Under the pieces are notes generated by a model. That model worked only from the letters and a program-made list of their open reading frames with translations, was not told the DNA's origin and ran no database searches. Below are positions 14,539-21,063 of a DNA stretch of 32,468 nucleotides, one piece after another (the first letter of the stretch is position 1; every line of letters begins with the position of its first letter). Origin of the DNA: Verrucomicrobiota bacterium (GTDB lineage: Bacteria > Verrucomicrobiota > Verrucomicrobiia > Verrucomicrobiales > Verrucomicrobiaceae); contig JAPLUN010000375.1 of assembly GCA_026397715.1 (NCBI GenBank), forward strand, positions 1 to 32,468, given 5' to 3'. A program made the translations under genes and the position numbers.

Positions 14539-15591
14539 CTATTTGGCAGCGGTGATCTGTGCCAGCATCGCATCCAGAGAGCCATTCTTGATCGCGATCA
14601 GGCCCTTGGGGTCGATGAGATACAGCGTGGGGAAGTTGCGAAGGTTGTAGAGCGTGGTGTTGGGGCCGCTGCTGGTGTTGTCGAGCAAGTTGCGGAAGCT
14701 GACCTTGTAATCGGCGAGCGCTTTCTTGGCCTCGGTTTCGATGTCGGTGTTCACACCGATCACGACGGCGTTCTTGTCTTTGAGCTGCGCGGCGGCCTGG
14801 TTCATCAGTGGCAGAGTGCCGTGGCAGGCATGGCACCAGCCGCCCCAGAAGATGACGATGACGTATTTGCCACGGTAGTCGCTGAGCTTGAAGCTCACGC
14901 CATCGGCGTCCTTGCCCTCGATTTCCGGTGCTTCACAGCCGACCTGCAGGCTGGTCATCTCAAAGAACATTTTGGCGACAGAATCCGAGAGCTTGAAGCC
15001 CTGGATGGTGACGTCCTCATAATCGGCGTAGAGCTGCTGAAAACACTCAAGCGCCTTGCTCTTTGAAGCGGCGGCGGAATCACGGTCAGCAGAGGCGTCG
15101 AAGTTTTTAAAGTGGATGGCCCCCAGGGCATAGAGCGCGGCGGCTTTTTCGTCCCGGTGCGTGTTCTTTTCGATCACAGCCTTCAACACCGGCTCGGCTG
15201 GCAGGCCGTGGTATTCGAGCTGCTTCACCGCTTCAGCGATGCCCGCGCGATCTGCAAAGGTGGTGCCGAGCATCTTCAGCGCTTCCTGCCCTTCGGGAAA
15301 ACCCGCAGCGCCCGTCACGAGCCAGTTCACCCCTTTCACCACATCCGGCTGATCGAGGTTTGCCTGCACCAGTTTCAGCATCTTGGTGGCATAGGGTCCG
15401 GCACTGGGAATGCTGGCGCGAAACTTGTTCTTCTCCTCCTCGGTGGCAGCGGCGATGAGCTTCTGTGTATTGGCACGCACCGAGTTTTCGTATTCGTCAA
15501 TGATCGCACGAATCTCCGTGGCAAGCGGTGCAGATGCAGTCTGTGCCAGGATGGATGCAACGGACAGGAGCAGGAGGGCGATGGATCTCAT
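14539..15591 (-). CDS. Secreted TlpA/AhpC-TSA-like thioredoxin-fold protein
   Basis: 350 residues. A signal peptide (about 1-21) is followed by a helical N-terminal domain of about 190 residues with no recognised family. A TlpA/ResA-like thioredoxin domain follows (about 215-350): GCEAPEIEGKDADGVSFKLSDYRGKYVIVIFWGGWC. The redox motif is W252-C253-H-A-C256, and RNFPTLYLIDPKGLI supplies the cis-Pro region. It should act outside the cytoplasm as a thiol-disulfide reductant/oxidoreductase; C-type cytochrome maturation is a typical task and would fit the CXXCH protein at 1345, but no link is shown. Related helical-plus-TlpA proteins are common in Planctomycetota and Verrucomicrobiota. It lies six bases before the next gene's stop on the same strand, so the two may be co-transcribed. 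Confidence 0.85.
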   Translation of the reverse strand: MRSIALLLLSVASILAQTASAPLATEIRAIIDEYENSVRANTQKLIAAATEEEKNKFRASIPSAGPYATKMLKLVQANLDQPDVVKGVNWLVTGAAGFPEGQEALKMLGTTFADRAGIAEAVKQLEYHGLPAEPVLKAVIEKNTHRDEKAAALYALGAIHFKNFDASADRDSAAASKSKALECFQQLYADYEDVTIQGFKLSDSVAKMFFEMTSLQVGCEAPEIEGKDADGVSFKLSDYRGKYVIVIFWGGWCHACHGTLPLMNQAAAQLKDKNAVVIGVNTDIETEAKKALADYKVSFRNLLDNTSSGPNTTLYNLRNFPTLYLIDPKGLIAIKNGSLDAMLAQITAAK

Positions 15592-15597
15592 GGTGAA

Positions 15598-16782
15598 TCA
15601 ACAAATTTGATGACGTGAGCGGAAGCCAAGCAGCGACAGGCCTGCGACAAGGCACAGCAGCAGGCTTCCCGGCTCAGGAACAACGACGAATGACTCGTAG
15701 ACATTGTCATACACGACCACGGGCACACCATAGTCGTCTGTATGCTCAGTGAGCGTGAAAGTCTTGGCAGCAAGGCCGGTGTCGGGGGCTTCCACACGAT
15801 AGACAACACCATTGGTCAGGCCGGTGAGCGCGATATTGAAACCGCCGGCACTATTGCTGAATCCACTGGCAACGAGGATGCCGGTGGTGTCGTTGTAAAC
15901 ATTGATCGCCTCACCAGCCAGTCCTTCTCCGGGCGTGTAAAAGGCGTCTGCCAGGATGGTGTCCTGATAAACCGAGCCTGTCAGGATGGCATCTGAAAAG
16001 TAGTTGATGCCATCGTAGCGAAACTGCGAGGCCAGATGCTCGGTGATGACGTACGGCCCGATGGCGGTGGCATTGCTCCCCGGAATCGAGATGTCTTGGA
16101 AGCCGATGCCGATTTCCTTCATGCTTGCATCGAGAAGGAGATCGCGGTGTCCGGCCGGGTTCTGAATGCCGTTGCCATAACCGGCCGTCGCACCATTACC
16201 ATCCCCCCAGTCGACCACGAATGCGGCATGCGAATGAAAGGGAGACTGAGCCGAGGCAAAAAGATTCTCGCCGGCATTCAACCAGTTGGCGCTGTAGCCG
16301 CCGTTGATGATGCGCTGGTCCAGGCTGTTCGCGTCCAGCGTGTGTGACTGCTGATCGGAAGTCACCATCAGGTTCGAATAGCTGGTGGCCGAGACATTCA
16401 AAGCGCTGCTCCATGCCAGCGGAGGAGCCGCAGTGAGAGTCGAAAACTGCGTGGCCAAATCTGAGGCGCTGGTGCCAAAGAAGTTCAGTGCGTAGGCGAT
16501 GCTCGGATCGTTCGACTTGGAGGCAGCCCACAATCCTGGAGAGGAAAAATTGACCAGCTTGGCCAGCTCCCCCTGGGGATCACTGCGAAAGCGATTGGTC
16601 AGTTCAAGCATGTACTGCTGCTCTGCCGTGGGATCTGCGCCCTCTGCCATTCCAGGCAGAAGAATGGCCGCAGACAGCACGCCTGCGCACCAACTTCGCC
16701 GAAAGTGGTGTATCGTTTTGCGCAAAACTGACGCGGATTGATTCACTTCTCTTAACTTATGGTAATTATATAGAACTGCCAA
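15598..16782 (-). CDS. CAP/SCP-domain protein with PEP-CTERM sorting signal
   Basis: 394 residues if started at TTG 16782; a GTG at 16746 (382 residues) is also plausible. After a signal sequence (about 30-49) comes a CAP domain (about 52-250) with the expected H147, E172 (in GENL) and H212 (in GHRD). A beta domain follows (about 268-350, GSVYQDTILADAFYTPGEGLAGEAINVYN), resembling SdrD-B/carboxypeptidase-regulatory repeats. The C-terminus is a PEP-CTERM tail: VPEPG (P369-E370-P371), a hydrophobic helix and FRSRH. It should be processed by exosortase and released or surface-anchored. A perfect TATAAT on the minus strand (16765-16770) would put transcription start downstream of the TTG, favouring the GTG start. 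Exosortase itself is not in this window. Confidence 0.88.
   Translation of the reverse strand: MAVLYNYHKLREVNQSASVLRKTIHHFRRSWCAGVLSAAILLPGMAEGADPTAEQQYMLELTNRFRSDPQGELAKLVNFSSPGLWAASKSNDPSIAYALNFFGTSASDLATQFSTLTAAPPLAWSSALNVSATSYSNLMVTSDQQSHTLDANSLDQRIINGGYSANWLNAGENLFASAQSPFHSHAAFVVDWGDGNGATAGYGNGIQNPAGHRDLLLDASMKEIGIGFQDISIPGSNATAIGPYVITEHLASQFRYDGINYFSDAILTGSVYQDTILADAFYTPGEGLAGEAINVYNDTTGILVASGFSNSAGGFNIALTGLTNGVVYRVEAPDTGLAAKTFTLTEHTDDYGVPVVVYDNVYESFVVVPEPGSLLLCLVAGLSLLGFRSRHQIC
16765..16770 (-). promoter_or_regulatory. Possible -10 element (TATAAT) of the CAP/PEP-CTERM gene
   Basis: The minus strand reads TATAAT at 16770-16765 in an otherwise GC-rich area. No good -35 hexamer lies 16-19 bases further upstream (the candidates there read ACGAAA or CGAAAC). 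If real, transcription would start near 16758, twelve or so bases before the GTG at 16746. Confidence 0.4.
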
Positions 16783-16812
16783 GCCTGTTTCGTGTCGATC
16801 CGCAGAATCATC

Positions 16813-16829
16813 ACTTTGCGGCGCAAAGT
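16813..16829. promoter_or_regulatory. Palindromic operator candidate 1 (ACTTTG-N5-CAAAGT)
   Basis: The 17-base ACTTTGCGGCGCAAAGT is a perfect palindrome around its central G (16821). It lies 41 bases before the ATG of the membrane protein. A second site is centred exactly 33 bases downstream, about three helical turns, so two dimers could bind the same face of the DNA. It is a candidate target of the winged-helix regulator encoded at 17523. Confidence 0.6.
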
Positions 16830-16845
16830 TTCACTTGCGCCATTC

Positions 16846-16862
16846 ACTTTGGCGCGCAAAGT
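16846..16862. promoter_or_regulatory. Palindromic operator candidate 2 (ACTTTG-N5-CAAAGT)
   Basis: ACTTTGGCGCGCAAAGT has perfect 6-base arms and lies seven bases before the ATG at 16870. The preceding bases CCATTC are shared with site 3 ahead of ispH, giving a 12-base identity (CCATTCACTTTG at 16840-16851 and 17841-17852). A dimer bound here would cover the translation/transcription start region and should repress. Confidence 0.6.
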
Positions 16863-16869
16863 GACTCGC

Positions 16870-17523
16870 ATGAGCACGACCGAAGCCGCCTTGGAGAATC
16901 TCCGCATCATTCGTTCACTGATGGAAAAGGCGCATATCTACCGCGCCGTCTCTGCTCCTGCGGCGCTCACTGGCGGTGTGCTGGCGCTCGTCGCCTCCGG
17001 ATGGCCGGTATGGCACGCCGTGAAAATGCAAGGCGACGCCGTGATGTGTGACATGTGCTTCCTGGAAACCTGGCTCATCATTCTCGCCATCGCCTCCGCC
17101 TTGAATGTCTTCCTGCTCGCCAAAGAGGCCAAACGTCGCAACCAGCCCTTCGTCTCCGCCGGCATGCGCATGGCCTTGCGCGCTTTCGTGCCGCCATTGC
17201 TTGTTGGCGGCAGTGTGGGCATTGGTTTGATCGTGTTCCTGCACAATCTCACCCTCGCCGCACTCATCTGGGCGCTATGCTACGGTCTGGCCCTGCTCAG
17301 CACCGCCAGCTTTTCGCCTCGTTCTTTGGTTCGCCTTGGGTGGGCCTTTGTGATCACGGGTCTGCTCACCTTCTTCGGCTGGGCTGCTTGCAGCGATGTG
17401 CGCCTGCTCTCCAGTGACCTTGGCCCAGCTTCTCTCGTCATGGGGCTCACCTTCGGCCTGCTGCATGTCGTTTATGCCCTGGCCGTGTTTCTCAGCACCC
17501 AACCTGCGGAGGTGCAGCCGTAA
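16870..17523 (+). CDS. Six-helix membrane protein paired with winged-helix regulator
   Basis: 217 residues from ATG 16870. A longer GTG start at 16792 is in frame but would place both palindromic operators inside the gene. An N-terminal amphipathic segment (STTEAALENLRIIRSLMEKAHIYRAVSAPAAL) is followed by six predicted membrane helices, at about 27-46, 66-84, 106-124, 127-145, 155-172 and 185-208. CDMC at 60-63 lies in the loop before helix 2. No transporter or enzyme motif is recognised. The stop and the next start overlap (TAATG), so it is translationally coupled to the regulator. Small membrane proteins coupled to HTH_34-type regulators of this kind recur in several phyla, with unknown function; sensing or modulating the regulator is an inference. 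Confidence 0.78.
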   Translation: MSTTEAALENLRIIRSLMEKAHIYRAVSAPAALTGGVLALVASGWPVWHAVKMQGDAVMCDMCFLETWLIILAIASALNVFLLAKEAKRRNQPFVSAGMRMALRAFVPPLLVGGSVGIGLIVFLHNLTLAALIWALCYGLALLSTASFSPRSLVRLGWAFVITGLLTFFGWAACSDVRLLSSDLGPASLVMGLTFGLLHVVYALAVFLSTQPAEVQP

Positions 17524-17825
17524 TGATCGACTTCGATCAAATCGACAAGCTCATTCACGAAAAGGGCCGCCTCTCCATCATGACGCTGCTCTCCACACGC
17601 GGCCAATGGGCCTTTCAGGACCTCAAGGCAGAACTCAGCATGAGCGACGGCAATCTCATCTCCCATCTCCGCACCCTCGGCACGGCAGGATACATCAAGG
17701 AAAACCGCGATGAATCCGGCAACCGTCCGCGCACCAGCTACGAACTCACCCCCGCCGGACGCACGGCCTTTAAAGATTACGTCGAAGTGCTCGGCGAGAT
17801 CATCAAAGCCGCTCAGCAGACCTGA
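17523..17825 (+). CDS. Small winged-helix transcriptional regulator (HTH_34/MarR-ArsR-like)
   Basis: 100 residues with no ligand or effector domain. It begins with FDQIDKLIHEKGRLSIMTLLS, followed by helices 2-3 of the winged helix (FQDLKAELSMSDGNLISHLRTLGTAGYI, recognition helix about 41-53). The wing is RDESGNRPRTSYELTPAGRTAF (about 62-83), and a C-terminal dimerisation helix closes the protein. This matches the family often called winged helix DNA-binding domain, PF13601 (HTH_34). Its start has one of the few clear Shine-Dalgarno sequences in the window (GGAGGT, nine bases upstream, inside the preceding gene). It probably binds the ACTTTG-N5-CAAAGT palindromes flanking its own transcription unit; that is inferred from position and symmetry. 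Confidence 0.85.
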   Translation: MIDFDQIDKLIHEKGRLSIMTLLSTRGQWAFQDLKAELSMSDGNLISHLRTLGTAGYIKENRDESGNRPRTSYELTPAGRTAFKDYVEVLGEIIKAAQQT

Positions 17826-17846
17826 CTCGCCGCTTTTTGCCCATTC

Positions 17847-17863
17847 ACTTTGTCCCACAAAGC
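17847..17863. promoter_or_regulatory. Palindromic operator candidate 3 (ACTTTG-N5-CAAAGC), ahead of ispH
   Basis: ACTTTGTCCCACAAAGC has a 5-base perfect inner match (CTTTG/CAAAG) with a mismatch at the outermost base. It is in the 48-base gap between the regulator and ispH, 11 bases before the ispH ATG. It shares the 12-base CCATTCACTTTG with site 2. This suggests that the regulator also controls ispH separately from its own gene. Confidence 0.5.
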
Positions 17864-17873
17864 TAACACCATC

Positions 17874-18770
17874 ATGAACATCATCCTCGCTCAACATCAC
17901 GGCATGTGCTTCGGCGTCCGCGACGCCCTGCGCACCACCCACGCAGCCGCCCAGCGCGCGCCGCTCACCATCCTCGGTCAGCTCGTTCACAATCCATTGG
18001 TCGATCGCCATCTTGCCACCCTTGGTGCACAGCGCGGTGAGCTCGATGATTTAAACAGCGCCAGCACGCAGCAGGTTGCCATCACCGCTCATGGTGCTTC
18101 AGACCGACATCGACAGGCTTGGCAAAACGCCGGACACACAGTCATCGACACCACCTGCCCACTTGTGAAGAAGGCGCATCACGCTCTCGCCATGCTGGTG
18201 AACGAAGGCTACCAGCCCGTCGTCATCGGCCAGAGTCAGCACGTCGAGGTGCGTGGACTCATCGGCGATTTCCCTTCCACCGTTGTTGTTCTTGAAGAAG
18301 CGGACCTTCATCTTGTGCCAGCTCACCCACGGCTCGGCATCGTTTCACAAACCACGCAGCCGATCGAACTCGCCCTGCGTCTGGTGGATGCGATCAAGCG
18401 TCGGCATTGCAGCTCCGAAGTGCGTTTCGTCGACACGATCTGTCATCCTACCAAGCAACGCCAGACGGCACTGGATGATCTGCTGCGCGACTGCGATCAC
18501 ATCGTCGTCATCGGTGGGCGCAACAGCAACAACACGCAGCAGCTCGTGCAAAAAGCCACCGCACACGGCGTGCCTGCGATCCAGATCGAAGGCCCCGGAG
18601 AAATCGATCCCGCCTGGTTTGGCAAAGCCCGCAACGTGGGCGTCACCGCAGGCACCTCCACCCTCGATGAAACAGTCGATGCCGTCATGCAACGCCTCCG
18701 CCAGATCGCCGCCGAAATGCGCAGCAACCCTGTCCACGAATTCCTCCGCTCCATGCTCCACGCCGCCTAA
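17874..18770 (+). CDS. ispH: 4-hydroxy-3-methylbut-2-enyl diphosphate reductase (IspH/LytB)
   Basis: 298 residues from ATG 17874. IspH is the last enzyme of the MEP pathway, a [4Fe-4S] protein that reduces HMBPP to IPP and DMAPP. All key residues are visible: cluster cysteines C12 (GMCFGV), C95 (TTCPLV) and C190 (TICHPTKQRQ); substrate-binding H39 (LVHN), H73 (AHG) and H123; catalytic E125 (HVEVRG); T161 (SQTT); S218 and N220 (GGRNSNNT); and S262 (AGTST). The length is normal. It is followed 20 bases later by a ferritin-like gene. Its start lies 11 bases after a palindrome shared with the regulator's own upstream region, so regulated expression is likely. Whether another ispH copy exists in the genome cannot be seen. 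Confidence 0.95.
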   Translation: MNIILAQHHGMCFGVRDALRTTHAAAQRAPLTILGQLVHNPLVDRHLATLGAQRGELDDLNSASTQQVAITAHGASDRHRQAWQNAGHTVIDTTCPLVKKAHHALAMLVNEGYQPVVIGQSQHVEVRGLIGDFPSTVVVLEEADLHLVPAHPRLGIVSQTTQPIELALRLVDAIKRRHCSSEVRFVDTICHPTKQRQTALDDLLRDCDHIVVIGGRNSNNTQQLVQKATAHGVPAIQIEGPGEIDPAWFGKARNVGVTAGTSTLDETVDAVMQRLRQIAAEMRSNPVHEFLRSMLHAA

Positions 18771-18790
18771 CCCACAAACCAACCATCCTT

Positions 18791-19597
18791 ATGAACACCC
18801 AACATTGGATCAGCCACTTCGAAGCCAACACCCGCCTCAATCATGAACTGCAACTGCCGGACACCGCATGTGATCTGCCCGAGCATCTGCGCAGCTCCCT
18901 TGCCCGCTCCCTCGCCATTTTCCAGCTGGGGGAAAGCGGTGGAGGCACGCGTTTGCGCCGCTACACGCGCAGCATCTCTTCGCTGGATAATCTGAAGGGG
19001 TATCAGCGTGCCGTGGACCTCTTCGTTGCCGAAGAACAAAGCCACGCCGCACTGCTTGCGCGCACCGTCACGCATCTGCGCGGCACCTTGCTGCAAAAGC
19101 AATGGACCAATTCCATCTTCCGCTGGATGCGCGATCTGGTGAACCTCGAGTTCAACATCCAGGTGCTGCTCACTGCTGAGCTCATCGCCGAAGTTTATTT
19201 CGGCCTGCTCTCTCTGCGTTGCAGCGATCCCGTCGTGCAAACGGTTGCCAAAAAACTCCTGCGCGATGAGATGGGCCATCTCTCCTTCCAGCGCGATTTC
19301 TTGTTCGAACGTCTGAAGACACTTACCCCTGCCATGCAGCGTCTCTGGCGCTGGCAGTTCCAGGCCATCCATTTCGCGACTGCCTGCGTCGTCTCCTGGG
19401 ATCACCGCGACTGCATGCGCAGTTTGAATGTCTCCCCCGCCGACTTCCGCTCCCGCGCCGTGCGCTGCTGGCAGAGCTTCCAGTCACGACTGGAACGCCG
19501 TTTGCATGAGCACGAATCTCAAGCCCGCCACGAAGCAGGATCAACACCCGGATACAGCCGCTCCAGCAGTGCCACCATGCAGTCTCCTGTGAGCTGA
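18791..19597 (+). CDS. Ferritin-like di-iron carboxylate protein
   Basis: 268 residues, no signal peptide. It shows the four-helix di-iron pattern: E48 (LGESGGG), E82xxH85 (AEEQSH), E130 or E134 (TAELIAEVY), and E160xxH163 (RDEMGH). Two ExxH motifs plus two single Glu are what the ferritin-like superfamily (rubrerythrin, ribonucleotide reductase R2, acyl-ACP desaturase, AurF-type oxygenases) uses to bind two irons. The subfamily is not recognised, so oxygenase, desaturase or oxidase activity remains open. It is probably co-transcribed with ispH (20-base gap). The last 27 codons overlap the 3' end of the convergent GTPase gene (19519-19597) and may be a recent extension, since they are low in secondary-structure signal (GSTPGYSRSSSATMQSPVS). 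Confidence 0.78.
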   Translation: MNTQHWISHFEANTRLNHELQLPDTACDLPEHLRSSLARSLAIFQLGESGGGTRLRRYTRSISSLDNLKGYQRAVDLFVAEEQSHAALLARTVTHLRGTLLQKQWTNSIFRWMRDLVNLEFNIQVLLTAELIAEVYFGLLSLRCSDPVVQTVAKKLLRDEMGHLSFQRDFLFERLKTLTPAMQRLWRWQFQAIHFATACVVSWDHRDCMRSLNVSPADFRSRAVRCWQSFQSRLERRLHEHESQARHEAGSTPGYSRSSSATMQSPVS

Positions 19598-21063
19598 CGG
19601 GACTGGCGGGAAAGTGTGGCAGGTTGGGTGTCTTTTTGCACGCCGGATTTCCACAGATGATCTAGCGCATCGGAGTGCAGATCGGTCACTGCATCCACGA
19701 CCTCCTGCCAGTGCTGCGGCTGCGCGCTTTCCTTCCATTCACCGCGACCTCGGCCAAAATGGCAGATGGCCAGATAGGTGAGAAAGGCCAGTTTGACCTG
19801 CTCACGAAAATGCTCACGTGACCAGCGAAGTCGCTGGTCGCTGCCACGCACGAGATTGTAGCTGCGGATCAAAGCATAGGCACCAATGCCGGAGGCAAGG
19901 CCGCCCAGTAGCGCGCCACCGCCGAAGGTCATGCCGCCCAGTTTAAGGTCGGCTATGAGTCCTCCCATGGCACCACCGGCGAAACTGCCCAGCACACCCC
20001 AGATGTTTTCAGACACGGCCTGAGGGAGATGAAAATGCTCGCGCGCGATCTGGTTGAGTTCATGTCCGGCCTGACCTTTCAGACCATGGGCTTCGATCAA
20101 ATTGTTGGTCGTCTGCTCAGTGCGGTCCGCGAGCTGTGTCGCCAGTTTTTGGCGCGCGTCATTGTACTCGCGGTTCAGGTCATCGCGCTGCCATCCCACT
20201 CGTTCCAGCAGCGTTTCAGAGCGCACATCCACGCCGTCAAACAGCGCTGCGGTGAGCTGCTCTGAGATCAGGCGCACCGAAGCTTGAAACACCTCCACAT
20301 TGCGCTGCGCCCAGGCACGTTTGATCTGCAGGAAGGTCGGAATTTTGGAGCCCTGCATCAGCGGTGACAGCGAATCCATAAGGATGTCCTCCTGCACCCA
20401 GCAGCGGGCAAAGGCATCCAGCGTCAGCACTTCGCGCACGATCTCAAACTGCTTCAAATGTGTCCGCCAGGATTCCAGCTCCGCAGCTTCCATGGATGAA
20501 CTGCCCGGAAGCCCGGTCTGATTCAGCAGCACGACCACGGGTTTTTCCACCCAGCTGAGGATTTCCATTTCAGGCCCGATGTAGGCGGCAGCCTCGGGCG
20601 GTTCGGCGGCATTGACGAGATAGAGCACCACGTCCGCTTCATCGCGCACATTTTTCAGCGCCTGCTGGCTGCACCACAAGGGCCGGTCGGTGATGCGGTC
20701 CCAGGTCTGCGATAGAAACCACAGCACCGGACTGCGCTCGCGTTGAAGGCGCTTCAACAACCGGGCGCTGTCGCCAAAGCCCGGGGTGTCCCACAGCCGC
20801 AGCATGAAGCCGCCTGTTTCGAGAAGCGTGTGCGATTCATTGAAAAGGGTGACATGCGGCGCATCCTTCACCTCCCCCACATCACGACGCAGCAGCGTGC
20901 GGGCCAGCGTCGTTTTGCCTGCGTTCGTGTGCGAAATGAGGCTCAGCGTGACGATGTCTGAGGCATCACGCACATTCAGCTCCGCCGACTGTCGGTCAGA
21001 GGAGCTGGCAGTTTTGGTTCTGGAAAAAAGAGCGGGCACAAGAGACGAAAACTTCATGAACAT
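19519..21063 (-). CDS. GTPase with DUF3482-type C-terminus
   Basis: 514 residues. The N-terminal GTPase domain has a P-loop variant S44-HTNAGKTT (G49-K50-T51), G3 D92-TPG, and N181-QTG in place of the usual NKxD. The noncanonical G1 and G4 motifs are as I recall for the GTPases that pair with DUF2868 proteins. After a helical section (about 200-360) there is a Gly-rich membrane-like hairpin (GVLGSFAGGAMGGLIADLKLGGMTFGGGALLGGLASGIGAYALI, about 363-405) and a cytosolic tail. The start overlaps the DUF2868 stop by one base (TAATG), so the two are coupled. The pair is best known from Proteobacteria, function unknown; a role at the membrane is inferred. The 3' end overlaps the ferritin-like gene by 79 bases, antisense. 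Confidence 0.83.
   Translation of the reverse strand: MFMKFSSLVPALFSRTKTASSSDRQSAELNVRDASDIVTLSLISHTNAGKTTLARTLLRRDVGEVKDAPHVTLFNESHTLLETGGFMLRLWDTPGFGDSARLLKRLQRERSPVLWFLSQTWDRITDRPLWCSQQALKNVRDEADVVLYLVNAAEPPEAAAYIGPEMEILSWVEKPVVVLLNQTGLPGSSSMEAAELESWRTHLKQFEIVREVLTLDAFARCWVQEDILMDSLSPLMQGSKIPTFLQIKRAWAQRNVEVFQASVRLISEQLTAALFDGVDVRSETLLERVGWQRDDLNREYNDARQKLATQLADRTEQTTNNLIEAHGLKGQAGHELNQIAREHFHLPQAVSENIWGVLGSFAGGAMGGLIADLKLGGMTFGGGALLGGLASGIGAYALIRSYNLVRGSDQRLRWSREHFREQVKLAFLTYLAICHFGRGRGEWKESAQPQHWQEVVDAVTDLHSDALDHLWKSGVQKDTQPATLSRQSRQLTGDCMVALLERLYPGVDPASWRA

Noticed and set aside
16715..16728. Perfect 14-bp palindrome GTTTTGCGCAAAAC as a fourth operator
   Set aside because: The TTTG/CAAA arms are separated by two bases rather than five and the outer bases differ, so it does not fit the spacing of the other three sites. 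Kept only as a remark.
17826..17873. A complete sigma-70 promoter ahead of ispH
   Set aside because: TTGCCC is present upstream, but no acceptable -10 is found 16-19 bases later; only the palindrome is supported.
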